The notes under the pieces are model-generated. The model was not told the DNA's origin, ran no database searches, and saw nothing but the letters and a program-made list of their open reading frames with translations. A program made the translations under genes and the position numbers. Below, one piece after another: positions 16,156 through 24,034 of a stretch of 64,000 nt of DNA. Location: assembly GCA_965267265.1 (NCBI GenBank), contig OZ253944.1:248001-312000 (forward strand). Direction: 5' to 3'. The stretch comes from Mf105b01 sp965267265. Its GTDB lineage: Bacteria > Pseudomonadota > Alphaproteobacteria > Parvibaculales > Parvibaculaceae. The number at the start of each line of letters is the position of its first letter. The first letter of the stretch is position 1.

Positions 16156-16499
16156 CTCCCTCCCCATAAACACCTGATTCTGGAATGCTAAACGAGCGCT
16201 ACGCAAATTCCTGATGTCGGGCGTAGTAACCTCGAACATGACATGCGGTCACCCGTCGTTAGGTTTTACCTAAACAGACATGCGGGGCCGGGTGACGGTC
16301 ACGCAATCGTCTATTCCACACGTGGTGTCATCCTCGTGCTCGCCACGAAGACCGATATAGCCTTTCGATTCAGTATGGACCCTCGGGTCAAGCCCGAGGG
16401 TGACAGCGTTGGGTCGTGTTTGTCGCAGCGGACAATCAAAGACTCCGCGTCATTACCGGGCTTGTCCCGGTAATCCAGGGTAAGGGAACATGGGCCGAC
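16156..16499. other. gene-free stretch between the ATPase and GIY-YIG genes
   Basis: The first 200 bp have no recognisable feature. The remainder holds family B palindromes and the right-hand 99-bp direct repeat. No coding sequence is supported. Confidence 0.6.
16382..16480. repeat. right 99-bp direct repeat flanking the ATPase locus
   Basis: Direct-repeat partner of 13878-13976, about 90 percent identical by hand alignment. It ends 20 bp from the GIY-YIG gene. Recombination between the two copies would remove the DUF1330 and ATPase genes and leave one repeat. Confidence 0.8.
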
Positions 16500-16793
16500 C
16501 TACTTCATGAGGTCGTCATAAAGGTCTCGCCATTGCGGATTGTGTTCCTCAATCAAATTGATCTTCCAAGCCCGTGAATAGGCCTTGATGTTCTTTTCTC
16601 GCTGGATCGCGGACCCAGCATCACCGGCTTCTTCGAACCAGACCAGATGCTTCAGATCATAGCGGGAGGTGAAGCCGTCCACCGTACCGCTCTTATGCTC
16701 ATAGGCACGACGAGCAAGGTCGCTCGTCACGCCGCAATAGAGCGTGCCATTGCGACGGTTGGTCATGAGGTAAACGTGAAAGCGTTTCTCCAT
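16500..16793 (-). CDS. small GIY-YIG nuclease family protein
   Basis: A 97-residue single-domain protein of the YhbQ/UPF0213-like GIY-YIG group. The motif appears as VYLMTN...LYCGVT (7-22), followed by SDLARRAYEHK with the catalytic Arg, FTSRYDLKHLVWFE, QREKNIKAYSRAWK with the metal-binding Glu, and a NPQWRDLYD end. Such stand-alone genes are frequent among repeats in alphaproteobacteria. Here it lies between family B repeats at 16382-16480 and 16870-16975. The role is unproven: repair, restriction of foreign DNA, or repeat spread. Confidence 0.85.
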   Translation of the reverse strand: MEKRFHVYLMTNRRNGTLYCGVTSDLARRAYEHKSGTVDGFTSRYDLKHLVWFEEAGDAGSAIQREKNIKAYSRAWKINLIEEHNPQWRDLYDDLMK

Positions 16794-16869
16794 GGCAGAA
16801 GCTTGCCGCCCCTAGTCTAAGGAAACAAGTACATCCAAAAGCTCAAGTGAGTGGGCACGCCGCTACATC

Positions 16870-16975
16870 ACCCTCGGCGTCATTGCCGGGCTTGTCCCGG
16901 CAATCCAGGGGCTGCAATCGGAGGCTTCAGTTCCATCGCTCCTGGACCCCCGGAACAAGTCCGGGGGTGACAGTT
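16870..16975. repeat. pair of family B palindromic repeats
   Basis: TTGCCGGGCTTGTCCCGGCAA (about 16882-16902) and CCCCCGGAACAAGTCCGGGGG (about 16947-16967) with the same GTCA/TGAC borders and CCAGGGGCTGCAA spacer seen at 13976. They lie upstream of the GIY-YIG gene. Confidence 0.75.
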
Positions 16976-17071
16976 TTCTTTTGATGTTCGTCCAGAGAAA
17001 AAAATCACCTCCAAAAAAACTTATCCTCCCCCCACTTTGCATCCCTATTTAATAAGGCATCTCCCGCCTGA

Positions 17072-17378
17072 GTGAGGGGCGTGTCGACCGTTCCGATGTG
17101 ACGGGTGGGAGCGCGGCGCCCGGGGTAGTGAGGGGTAACGGCCTCATGAGCCGGGGCTGCCTGTCTGGGGCCGGGGCAAGGAGAATCCCCGGGAGCGCCC
17201 TCTTAAGCCTGTGGACTGCGGCCGGATGCGAAAGCCCCGCGACCTGCATTTCCAGAAACAAGCGGGAGCTCAGTGGCCAGGGTTACGACAGGTGGATGCA
17301 GCTGCCGCGTGCGCGGAGTGCCGGAAGGCCTCTAAAAAAGAAATCAGACGAGGCGTTGCGGCATTCCGCGTCCCTCAC
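17072..17378 (+). ncRNA. candidate structured RNA, HEARO/OMEGA-like, no nuclease ORF
   Basis: Four compatible helices were found by hand. Closing stem: GTGAGGG 17072-17078 with CCCTCAC 17372-17378. Stem 2: GGCGCCCGGGG 17115-17125 with 17187-17199 (11 pairs, 2-nt bulge). Stem 3: AGCCCCGC 17233-17240 with 17262-17270 (8 pairs, 1-nt bulge). Stem 4: 17311-17323 with 17359-17371 (13 pairs, with two G-U pairs), carrying an inner GCCTC/GAGGC hairpin. This is much more structure than coding DNA would show. ACTGC..CGGATGC at 17215-17229, then a hairpin, then GCCAGGG at 17276 recalls the layout of IscB-associated HEARO/OMEGA RNAs, but this is from memory. It does not look like tmRNA, RNase P or SRP RNA. 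No iscB-like ORF follows. Confidence 0.5.
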
Positions 17379-17479
17379 ACCTAAACCAGACCTGCAGGTG
17401 ATGAGCCGCGCGGGGTTTGCTGGCATGCCCCAGACTCAGTGTTACCTCCGGTCTTATCAGGGTTTGCTGCCTGATCCCT

Positions 17480-17580
17480 GGTTCGAGACGGCGCTAAAGC
17501 GCCTCCTCACCATGAGGCTTCTATTTCAAACTCGCCCTCATCCTGAGGAGCGTTGCGCAGCAATGCGTCTCGAAGGATGA
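17480..17580. repeat. palindromic repeat family A, copy 2
   Basis: The cleanest copy: GGTTCGAGACGG at the left, CCTCCTCACCATGAGG, CCTCATCCTGAGGAG, and CGTCTCGAAGGATGA at the right. It ends at 17580 and is followed at once by a family B palindrome (17583-17610). Confidence 0.85.
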
Positions 17581-17582
17581 AT

Positions 17583-17610
17583 CACCCGGGACAAGTCCGG
17601 GGGTGACGGC
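17583..17610. repeat. family B palindromic repeat
   Basis: CACCCGGGACAAGTCCGGGGG plus TGACGGC, matching the right half of the units at 14010 and 16947. It is the last strong repeat before the cupin gene and marks the right edge of the repeat-rich island. Confidence 0.65.
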
Positions 17611-17720
17611 TGAGATTGGAGAGAGTTTTAGAACACCAAACCCGGGCATGACGCTTTGGTTTGTCGAACCACCGGAGTGATGACAGGATGGTCACATCAA
17701 AAGAAAAGGACTCGGGCCTC

Positions 17721-18209
17721 ATGAAACCAACGTTACGAATAGCTCTCGCCGCGGTTGCCCTCAGTACGCTCACGGTGCCCGCGCTCGCCGGTCACCATGA
17801 GGCAGGCGAGCAGGCAGCCGCAGAGGCGCCGGACCCTGGTTTCATCGCACAGGCGGCCGACGAGATTGTTCTGCAGCCGGTGCCAGGGCTGGCAGGCCTC
17901 AGCGGCGCCGTTCTTTATGGCAATCCAGAGGAAGCCGGGCTCTACGTGATCCGCGTTCGGTTCGATGCCGACGTGCGCAGCCCGCCCCACTCCCACAATC
18001 AGGATCGATTTATCACCGTCATTGACGGCACCTGGCATTTTGGCGTCGGCGCATCTGGCGGGTGCGACGGCACCAAGCCGCTCCCCGCCGGGAGCTTCGC
18101 GTTTCATCCGAAAGGCGCCGTCCATTATGATGGCTCCTGCGGCGAGCCTGTGACCGTGGAAATTCGGGGACAAGGACCCGTCTCCACGGACTTTGTGCGG
18201 TTTGAATAG
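17721..18209 (+). CDS. exported cupin-domain protein
   Basis: Starting at ATG 17721 (after AAGGA) gives 162 residues with a clean signal peptide (about 1-23, ending VPALA). In-frame starts at 17661 and 17688 would only lengthen the leader. The body is a cupin barrel: the first metal motif is PPHSHNQDRFITVIDG, and the second part is PAGSFAFHPKGAVHYDG. Bound metal and substrate are not predictable. It is 10 bp from the next gene, so the two may be co-transcribed. Confidence 0.78.
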   Translation: MKPTLRIALAAVALSTLTVPALAGHHEAGEQAAAEAPDPGFIAQAADEIVLQPVPGLAGLSGAVLYGNPEEAGLYVIRVRFDADVRSPPHSHNQDRFITVIDGTWHFGVGASGGCDGTKPLPAGSFAFHPKGAVHYDGSCGEPVTVEIRGQGPVSTDFVRFE

Positions 18210-18219
18210 GGGACCTCTC

Positions 18220-18705
18220 ATGAGCAAGATCATCCCAGCCCGCATGACCGCCGAAATTGACGGCGACTTTGTCGTCTTCCTCATCGGCATGCGGGTCAAT
18301 AAATGGTGGTTGCCCCACAAATGGGTACCTGTCGCGCGGGCCATGGGCCGGATGCTGCAAGAGCTGGAAGCAGCGCCCTCAGAGGAGACCGGCTTTTTGG
18401 GTGTGGAACGCGCGCGGCTTCTTTTTGTCCAGTACTGGCGCTCTTTCGAACAGCTGGAGGCGTACGCCCGCGCCGGCGATCACGAACACTGGCCCGCCTG
18501 GGCACGCTTTAATGCTTTGTTAGGCAGGACCCGCGGCGATGTGGGCATCTGGCACGAAACCTATCTCGTGAAGGCAGGGGCTTACGAGAACGTCTATAGC
18601 GGCATGCCGCCCTTTGGCCTCGGCAAGGCCATGGAAGCCCAAGGCGGATTGATGCCGGCAACCGGGTCACGGGAGGCCGCCCGCGACCGGCTCCGCGCGC
18701 AATAG
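18220..18705 (+). CDS. DUF4188 family protein
   Basis: A 161-residue protein starting at ATG 18220, 10 bp after the cupin gene and preceded by AGGGGA. It contains VVFLIGMRVNKWWLPHKW, LLFVQYWRSFEQLEAYAR, HWPAWARFN and GIWHETYLV, typical of DUF4188 proteins, a ferredoxin-fold group sometimes likened to monooxygenases or aldoxime dehydratase-related proteins. No signal peptide. The reaction is unknown. Confidence 0.75.
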   Translation: MSKIIPARMTAEIDGDFVVFLIGMRVNKWWLPHKWVPVARAMGRMLQELEAAPSEETGFLGVERARLLFVQYWRSFEQLEAYARAGDHEHWPAWARFNALLGRTRGDVGIWHETYLVKAGAYENVYSGMPPFGLGKAMEAQGGLMPATGSREAARDRLRAQ

Positions 18706-18834
18706 GCGCCGACTGCCTGCGTGGACATGTCACAGGCGCCAAAGCGCGAACACGGGAGTGCATGCAACTAAAGATTTAGATTTTGACGGCAATCTTACCT
18801 TGCCGAAGCTTGCGTCGGCTGAAAGTGAGGGTGC

Positions 18835-19428
18835 GTGTCCAGATCAAAACTAATGTCGCCTAACACGGTGGCATTCGCTGACCTGTGGTATCGCACACGT
18901 GATCTCAAACAGGTGGCGGCACCGCACAAAACAGACATTCCCATGCGCGAGCTCGCGCGGTTCATGCCCAACATGGCGTTGGTTCGTTTTGAAGCTGATG
19001 GTCGCGCACGATATGAGCTGTTCGGGACCCGGCTTGTCGAATGGGCCGGGGTCGATCTCACCGGCCATTATCTGGATGAGACTCTGAGTGCCGACGCCAA
19101 GGCCCAGCGTGATGCAGGGCTTGCAGAATTTCATGGGTGCGCAGGACCCGACGCGCTCCGGGCGCGCTGGTCGATCGGCGAAGCCACAACCACCGGCGGC
19201 CGGGTGGTGCGCATTGAGGACTTGGCGCTCCCTTATTTCGACGGCGAGGAGCTGGAGATGCGGCACATGAATTTTGGGACAGTCCTCGGCACGCTCGACT
19301 ATGGCGAAGGCATGACTGGCTTTGGAACCGCAGAAGAGATGATCTGGTTCGACGCAGCCAAAGAGCGCCCTGACTGGCTGTCCTTGGCGACGCCAGAAAC
19401 GTGCCCCATCGCAGCGGTACAAAGCTGA
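18835..19428 (+). CDS. PAS_5 single-domain protein, copy 1
   Basis: A 197-residue protein consisting of one PAS_5-type domain and no output domain. Recognisable positions are AFADLWYRTRD, IPMRELARFMPNMAL, YELFGTRLVEWAGVDLTGHYLDE and a final RPDWL. The GTG at 18835 follows a GAGGG ribosome site; ATG 18853 is an alternative. Two paralogues follow on the same strand. Caulobacter MopJ, a cell-cycle and motility regulator, is a single-domain PAS protein, so a signalling role is plausible but unproven. Confidence 0.78.
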   Translation: MSRSKLMSPNTVAFADLWYRTRDLKQVAAPHKTDIPMRELARFMPNMALVRFEADGRARYELFGTRLVEWAGVDLTGHYLDETLSADAKAQRDAGLAEFHGCAGPDALRARWSIGEATTTGGRVVRIEDLALPYFDGEELEMRHMNFGTVLGTLDYGEGMTGFGTAEEMIWFDAAKERPDWLSLATPETCPIAAVQS

Positions 19429-19514
19429 TGTAGCGGCGGCACGCTGTAGGGCTACGTTAAGAATTCCATACTAAAATATTCGGCCAACATTATTTCACCA
19501 TTGAGGTGTTTCTA

Positions 19515-20093
19515 TTGCGTGCCGCGTGTCTCAAATCCCCCAAACTAGCCGCTTTTGCCGACTTGTGGCATGAGTTGCGCGCGGCGTCCGAGCAAGACCT
19601 TCCGTCCAATGAGAACTTCCCCCTAGAAGATCTTGCACGCTTTTTGCCCAATTTGGCGGTCACGCGGCGCCGTGAGGATGGAACGCCCTACTACCATTTT
19701 TATGACACGGACCTCGCGAAAGAATTCGGCCACGACCTTACCGGTCAAGACGTCACCACCAACATGACAGATGAAGCGCGCGAACAGTTTCTCGAGGTCT
19801 TGGCGATAGCTGACGCTCAAGAGAAACACGGCTTCGCGATCAACCGGCGCTGGTTCATTGGCGAGGTTGTGACGCAGGACGGACGGCGGGTTGAACTTGA
19901 AGGGCTCACCCTTCCCTTTTTTGCGAAGGATGGCGAGATCCGCCGGGCGACCTACAATTCGGTTGTTGGCGGTGTCGCCCTCGGCGACGCGCTGGGCGCT
20001 CACTATCCGAAGACCGATGGCGTTGAATTTAATGCTCTGAACGAACGCCCTGCATGGATGCATTTACGCTCTGAAGCGATTGCTGCTGAGTAA
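19515..20093 (+). CDS. PAS_5 single-domain protein, copy 2
   Basis: Paralogue of the preceding gene: AAFADLWHELRA, FPLEDLARFLPNLAV, HDLTGQDV and a RPAWM end. TTG 19515 is chosen because a TTGAGG ribosome site lies 8 bp upstream; GTG 19506 is also in frame. The 86-bp gap before it is AT-rich and could hold its own promoter, so the three copies may be regulated separately. Confidence 0.75.
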   Translation: MRAACLKSPKLAAFADLWHELRAASEQDLPSNENFPLEDLARFLPNLAVTRRREDGTPYYHFYDTDLAKEFGHDLTGQDVTTNMTDEAREQFLEVLAIADAQEKHGFAINRRWFIGEVVTQDGRRVELEGLTLPFFAKDGEIRRATYNSVVGGVALGDALGAHYPKTDGVEFNALNERPAWMHLRSEAIAAE

Positions 20094-20124
20094 GGGTCCG
20101 CGGCCCTAAAACCTCAGCGCATCT

Positions 20125-20140
20125 GGACAATTCCTTGTCC
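20125..20140. promoter_or_regulatory. inverted repeat before PAS_5 copy 3
   Basis: GGACAA-TTCC-TTGTCC is a perfect 6-bp inverted repeat, 37 bp upstream of the third PAS gene and close to an AT-rich CATAATAAAAC stretch. It may be an operator or a short hairpin; there is no T-run. Confidence 0.3.
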
Positions 20141-20176
20141 TCATAATAAAACTCTCATTCTATCTTGAGGGTTCCG

Positions 20177-20743
20177 ATGTCTCCTGTGGTTGTTAAGTCA
20201 AAAGCGACGCTTGAATTCGCCTCGCTTTGGTATGGTGCGCGAGAAAAAGCAGCCGTTCCTATTCCTCAAAAGTCGGACCTGCCACTTCGCGGCCTCGCCG
20301 CCTTTATGCCGAACCTGCTGCTCCATCGCATCGAAGAAGACGGACGTGCTTTCTGCCTGTTGTTCGGAACGGCCCTCAATGACGCCTTTGGAGAAAACCT
20401 GACGGGCACCTATCTTGAGGAAAGCATGGGTGTCAACGATGCCGCAAAGCGGAAGGCGACTTTCGACACCTATTACGCCGAGAACGGGCACAATGTTCCA
20501 TTCGGACGATGGGTCAGTGGCACGCTCAACAGCCGCACAGGCGAGATCATAGAGTTTGAGAGCCTGGCACTCCCCTATATCGAACCGTCAGATGGCTCCA
20601 CGCGATTGATGGTGCATGTCCTGCCACTCGCCAAGCTCAGCTATGGCGATCGGCTTATCCCGCATTTCACCGAGAACACCGTGCGCATGTTCGCGCCGCA
20701 AGGACCGCGACCTGAGTGGCTCATGCCGCCGGCTCAGACCTGA
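20177..20743 (+). CDS. PAS_5 single-domain protein, copy 3
   Basis: A 188-residue third paralogue: LEFASLWYGARE, LPLRGLAAFMPNLLLH, LFGTALNDAFGENLTGTYLEE and RPEWL. ATG 20177 is preceded by TTGAGGG at good spacing, so the in-frame TTG 20165 is not needed. The three copies are strongly diverged, so the duplication is old. It ends 3 bp from the convergent aspS stop. Confidence 0.78.
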   Translation: MSPVVVKSKATLEFASLWYGAREKAAVPIPQKSDLPLRGLAAFMPNLLLHRIEEDGRAFCLLFGTALNDAFGENLTGTYLEESMGVNDAAKRKATFDTYYAENGHNVPFGRWVSGTLNSRTGEIIEFESLALPYIEPSDGSTRLMVHVLPLAKLSYGDRLIPHFTENTVRMFAPQGPRPEWLMPPAQT

Positions 20744-20746
20744 GTC

Positions 20747-22564
20747 TTACTTCTTTTCAGGTGGCGGGATGTGACGGAGATGGAGCTCGCGCAGTTGATG
20801 ATTGGCCGGCTCTGATGGCGCGCCCATCAGCAGGTCTTCTGCCTGCTGGTTCATCGGATACATGGTGACTTCGCGAATGTTCGCCTGATCCGCCAGCAGC
20901 ATGACGATACGATCAACCCCCAGCGCGATCCCGCCGTGCGGTGGCGCGCCAAAGCGGAAAGCGTTCAGCATGCCCGCAAAGTTCTTCTCGGTGTCCTCAC
21001 GGGAGTGTCCCGCAATCTCGAAAGCCTTCAGCATGCATTCCGGGTCTGCATTCCGAATAGCACCCGAACCAAGCTCATACCCGTTGCAAACCAGGTCATA
21101 TTGCTGACCCATCACATCCAGCGGATCTTGCGTGTTCAGGGCTTCCAATCCGCCGACCGGCATGGAGAACGGGTTGTGAGAGAAGTCGACCTTGCCTTCG
21201 GTTTCATCGAACTCGTAGATCGGGTAGTCGGTGATCCAGCAAAAGCGGAAGACGTCCTTCTCAATCAGTTCGAGTTCCGTGCCGATGCGCGTGCGGGCAT
21301 TCCCTGAAAGTGCCGTGGCAGCGGCTTCTTTGTCACAGGCGAAGAAGAGCGCATCGCCCGCTTTGACGCCTGCCTTTTCCGCCATGCCCTGAAGAATGTC
21401 GATGGGGAAGAATTTGGCGATGGGGCCTTTACCGGCCAGCGCCCCGTCCACTTCCTCGAAAACGATATAGCCAAGTCCGGCTGCGCCCTGATCCTTGCGG
21501 GCCCAGTCATTGAGCTTGTCAAAGAAAGAACGCGGACGGTCGCCAGCGCCCGGTGCGGGAATGCCGCGCACGATGCCGCCTTGAGCAATCACGTTTTTGA
21601 ACGCCTTGAAGGTCACTTCCTCCGGCGTGAAGAACTCGGTGATGTCGACAATTTCGATTGGGTTCCGCAGATCCGGCTTGTCATTACCATATTTCAGCAT
21701 CGACTCTTTGTAAGGGATGCGGACGAAAGGCGCCGTATCGGCCACGCGCGGTGTCGCCATGGACCCGGCGAACGCACCGAACGTATCCGCCATGACTTTT
21801 TCCATCGCGGCGAAAACTTCGTCCTGCTCGATGAAGCTCATCTCCACATCAAGCTGGTAGAACTCACCGGCAGATCGGTCAGCACGGGCATCTTCGTCGC
21901 GGAAACAAGCGGCGATCTGATAGTAGCGGTCGAACCCCGCCACCATTGTCAGCTGCTTAAACTGCTGAGGCGCCTGCGGTAGCGCGTAGAACTTGCCGGG
22001 ATGCAGTCGGCTGGGCACCAGAAAGTCCCGCGCGCCCTCCGGGCTCGACGCCGTGAGAATGGGTGTCTGATAATCCAAGAAGCCCTGCTCTTCCATAGAG
22101 TTCCGCATGGCGCGGATCAGTTTTGAGCGCAGCACAATGCGTTCATGCAGACCATCGCGGCGCAGGTCCAGGAAGCGATTGCGCAGGCGAATGTCCTCCG
22201 GATATTCCGGCTCACCGAATACCGGTAGAGGAAGCTCCTGCGCTTCCGAAAGGATCTCGGCGTCTTTCACGAGGATCTCGATCGCGCCCGTCGGCAGGTT
22301 GGGGTTTATCGTGTCTTCGGACCGGGCCACCACAGGGCCATCAATGCGCATGACGGATTCGGCGCGCACCCGCTCGGCCAGTTTGAAGCCCTCGCCCATA
22401 TCCGGATCAAATACCAGCTGGGTCAGACCATAATGGTCACGCAGATCGATAAAGAGCAGACCGCCGTGATCGCGCTTCCGGTGGACCCATCCAGACAGAC
22501 GTACAGTCTCGTCGACATTTGATTTCGTGAGCTCGCCACAGGTGTGGCTGCGATAAGGGTGCAT
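20747..22564 (-). CDS. aspS: aspartyl-tRNA synthetase
   Basis: Class II synthetase of 605 residues. The N-terminal anticodon-binding OB fold contains VRLSGWVHRKRDHGGLLFIDLRDH. Motif 2 is FRDEDARADRSAGEFYQLDVE, with the bacterial GAD-type insertion in the middle, and motif 3 is GIALGVDRIVMLL. Alphaproteobacteria usually make Asn-tRNA through GatCAB, so it may be non-discriminating; that cannot be settled here. Divergent from rnd. Confidence 0.97.
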   Translation of the reverse strand: MHPYRSHTCGELTKSNVDETVRLSGWVHRKRDHGGLLFIDLRDHYGLTQLVFDPDMGEGFKLAERVRAESVMRIDGPVVARSEDTINPNLPTGAIEILVKDAEILSEAQELPLPVFGEPEYPEDIRLRNRFLDLRRDGLHERIVLRSKLIRAMRNSMEEQGFLDYQTPILTASSPEGARDFLVPSRLHPGKFYALPQAPQQFKQLTMVAGFDRYYQIAACFRDEDARADRSAGEFYQLDVEMSFIEQDEVFAAMEKVMADTFGAFAGSMATPRVADTAPFVRIPYKESMLKYGNDKPDLRNPIEIVDITEFFTPEEVTFKAFKNVIAQGGIVRGIPAPGAGDRPRSFFDKLNDWARKDQGAAGLGYIVFEEVDGALAGKGPIAKFFPIDILQGMAEKAGVKAGDALFFACDKEAAATALSGNARTRIGTELELIEKDVFRFCWITDYPIYEFDETEGKVDFSHNPFSMPVGGLEALNTQDPLDVMGQQYDLVCNGYELGSGAIRNADPECMLKAFEIAGHSREDTEKNFAGMLNAFRFGAPPHGGIALGVDRIVMLLADQANIREVTMYPMNQQAEDLLMGAPSEPANHQLRELHLRHIPPPEKK

Positions 22565-22680
22565 TTTGGCTTCAACCCTGAAAAAAGGCAGGAGTTAAGG
22601 GGTGCATGGCGGATGCCGACCCCCGTTCTGGGTGCCGAAAAGCGCATGAGACAGCTGATTTGTCAAGGTCTGACGGCTGG

Positions 22681-22692
22681 GGGTCATGACCC
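22681..22692. promoter_or_regulatory. 12-bp palindrome between aspS and rnd
   Basis: GGGTCATGACCC is a perfect palindrome in the 197-bp divergent promoter region. It could be an operator shared by the two genes; no matching regulator is known to me. Confidence 0.25.
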
Positions 22693-22761
22693 AGGCCAAT
22701 CCATGGGACGGGGTCTCTGGATGGGGGCGACAGACCGCCCAGATTGCGCTATAGGGGCCTC

Positions 22762-23928
22762 ATGGAAATTATTACGACGACGGCCCAGCTGGAAGCAGCA
22801 TGCGGCCACCTTGCCAAGGCCTCCTACATCACCGTCGACACTGAGTTTATGAGGGATTCGACCTATTGGCCGATTCTCTGCCTGATCCAGGTTGCCGGAC
22901 CTCGCCATGAGTTCATTATCGACCCATTGGCGGACGGCATCGACCTTGCGCGCTTCTATGAGTTGATGACGGATCGCAACGTGATCAAGGTTTTTCACGC
23001 AGCGCGCCAAGACATCGAAATCTTCTATCATGAGGCCAAAGCCATCCCCGACCCACTGTTCGACAGCCAGGTGGCGGCCATGGTCTGTGGATTTGGCGAG
23101 TCGGTGGGATACGAAACCCTGGTGCGCAAGCTTGCCAATGGCAAAGTCGACAAGTCGTCGCGGTTCACGGATTGGAGCCGTCGGCCGCTCACGGACAAGC
23201 AACTATCCTACGCGATGGCCGACGTGACACATCTGCGGAAAATCTATGATGTGCTGGCGCGCCAGATCGCTGAGAATGATCGGGTTGCCTGGGTGTCGGA
23301 GGAAATGGCCATCTTGCAAAACCCAGAGACCTATGCGCTACGGCCAGAGGCCGCCTGGAAACGCATGAAAATGCGTGTGAAGGGTCGCAAAGCTGTTGGC
23401 GTTCTAATGGAAGTCGCGGCATGGCGGGAACGCCAGGCTCAAGAACGCGATACCCCCCGCAACAGGATCATGAAAGACGATGCTCTGTTTGAGCTGGCCA
23501 ATCAGCAACCGAAAGACCTGAAAGGCCTGGATCGCCTGCGCGCCGTGCCTCGCGGATTTTCCAACAGCCGTTCGGCAGCGAGCCTGTTGGAGGCAATAGA
23601 AGCGGGTCTAAAACGAGATGAATCCGATCTTCCTAATATCGAAGACCCACGTCCGTTGCCGTCGGGCATTGGTCCCCTCGTTGAACTGCTCAAGGTGCTT
23701 CTGAAAATGCGGAGCGAAGAGCACAACGTGGCGCCCAAACTCATCGCCACGGTGTCCGACTTAGAGCAGATCGCCGCTTTCAAAGATGCCGACGTCGATG
23801 CCTTAAAAGGGTGGCGACGAGAGATATTCGGCCAAGACGCTCTGGCTCTCAAAAAAGGCGAACTGGCGATCTCTGCAAATGGCCGGCAGTTGAAAGTGAC
23901 CCGCATCCAGACCGAAAGTCTTGCTTAG
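22762..23928 (+). CDS. rnd: ribonuclease D
   Basis: A 3'-to-5' exoribonuclease for tRNA and stable RNA end processing. ATG 22762 follows TAGGGG, giving 388 residues. The DEDDy exonuclease motifs are VDTEFMRD, HAARQDIE and SYAMADVTHL with the metal-binding Asp residues and the general-base Tyr; an HRDC domain follows (about 200-290). Position beside aspS and the ppk/ppx group is normal for alphaproteobacteria. Confidence 0.94.
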   Translation: MEIITTTAQLEAACGHLAKASYITVDTEFMRDSTYWPILCLIQVAGPRHEFIIDPLADGIDLARFYELMTDRNVIKVFHAARQDIEIFYHEAKAIPDPLFDSQVAAMVCGFGESVGYETLVRKLANGKVDKSSRFTDWSRRPLTDKQLSYAMADVTHLRKIYDVLARQIAENDRVAWVSEEMAILQNPETYALRPEAAWKRMKMRVKGRKAVGVLMEVAAWRERQAQERDTPRNRIMKDDALFELANQQPKDLKGLDRLRAVPRGFSNSRSAASLLEAIEAGLKRDESDLPNIEDPRPLPSGIGPLVELLKVLLKMRSEEHNVAPKLIATVSDLEQIAAFKDADVDALKGWRREIFGQDALALKKGELAISANGRQLKVTRIQTESLA

Positions 23929-24034
23929 TGAACTTTTGATTCACCAACCCAAATCGAACGCTGGTGTTTTAACTAGAATTTAGAATTCTCCGTTGATCTT
24001 GTCCCAAACGGGAATTTTAGGGACGGGGAATCAA

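Noticed and set aside
16243..16473. 76-codon open frame before the GIY-YIG gene
   Set aside because: It is mostly a translation of family B repeats.
17072..17378. tmRNA, RNase P RNA, 6S or SRP RNA
   Set aside because: No tag-peptide codons (AND...), no GAGGAAAGTCCGGGC, no SRP tetraloop region and too long for 6S.
17098..17580. 160-codon open frame through the structured RNA and repeat A
   Set aside because: It translates palindromic repeat and stem sequence, with Cys- and Arg-rich nonsense and no family likeness.
13740..17655. CRISPR array
   Set aside because: Repeats are palindromic, differ in length and spacing, and no cas genes are present.
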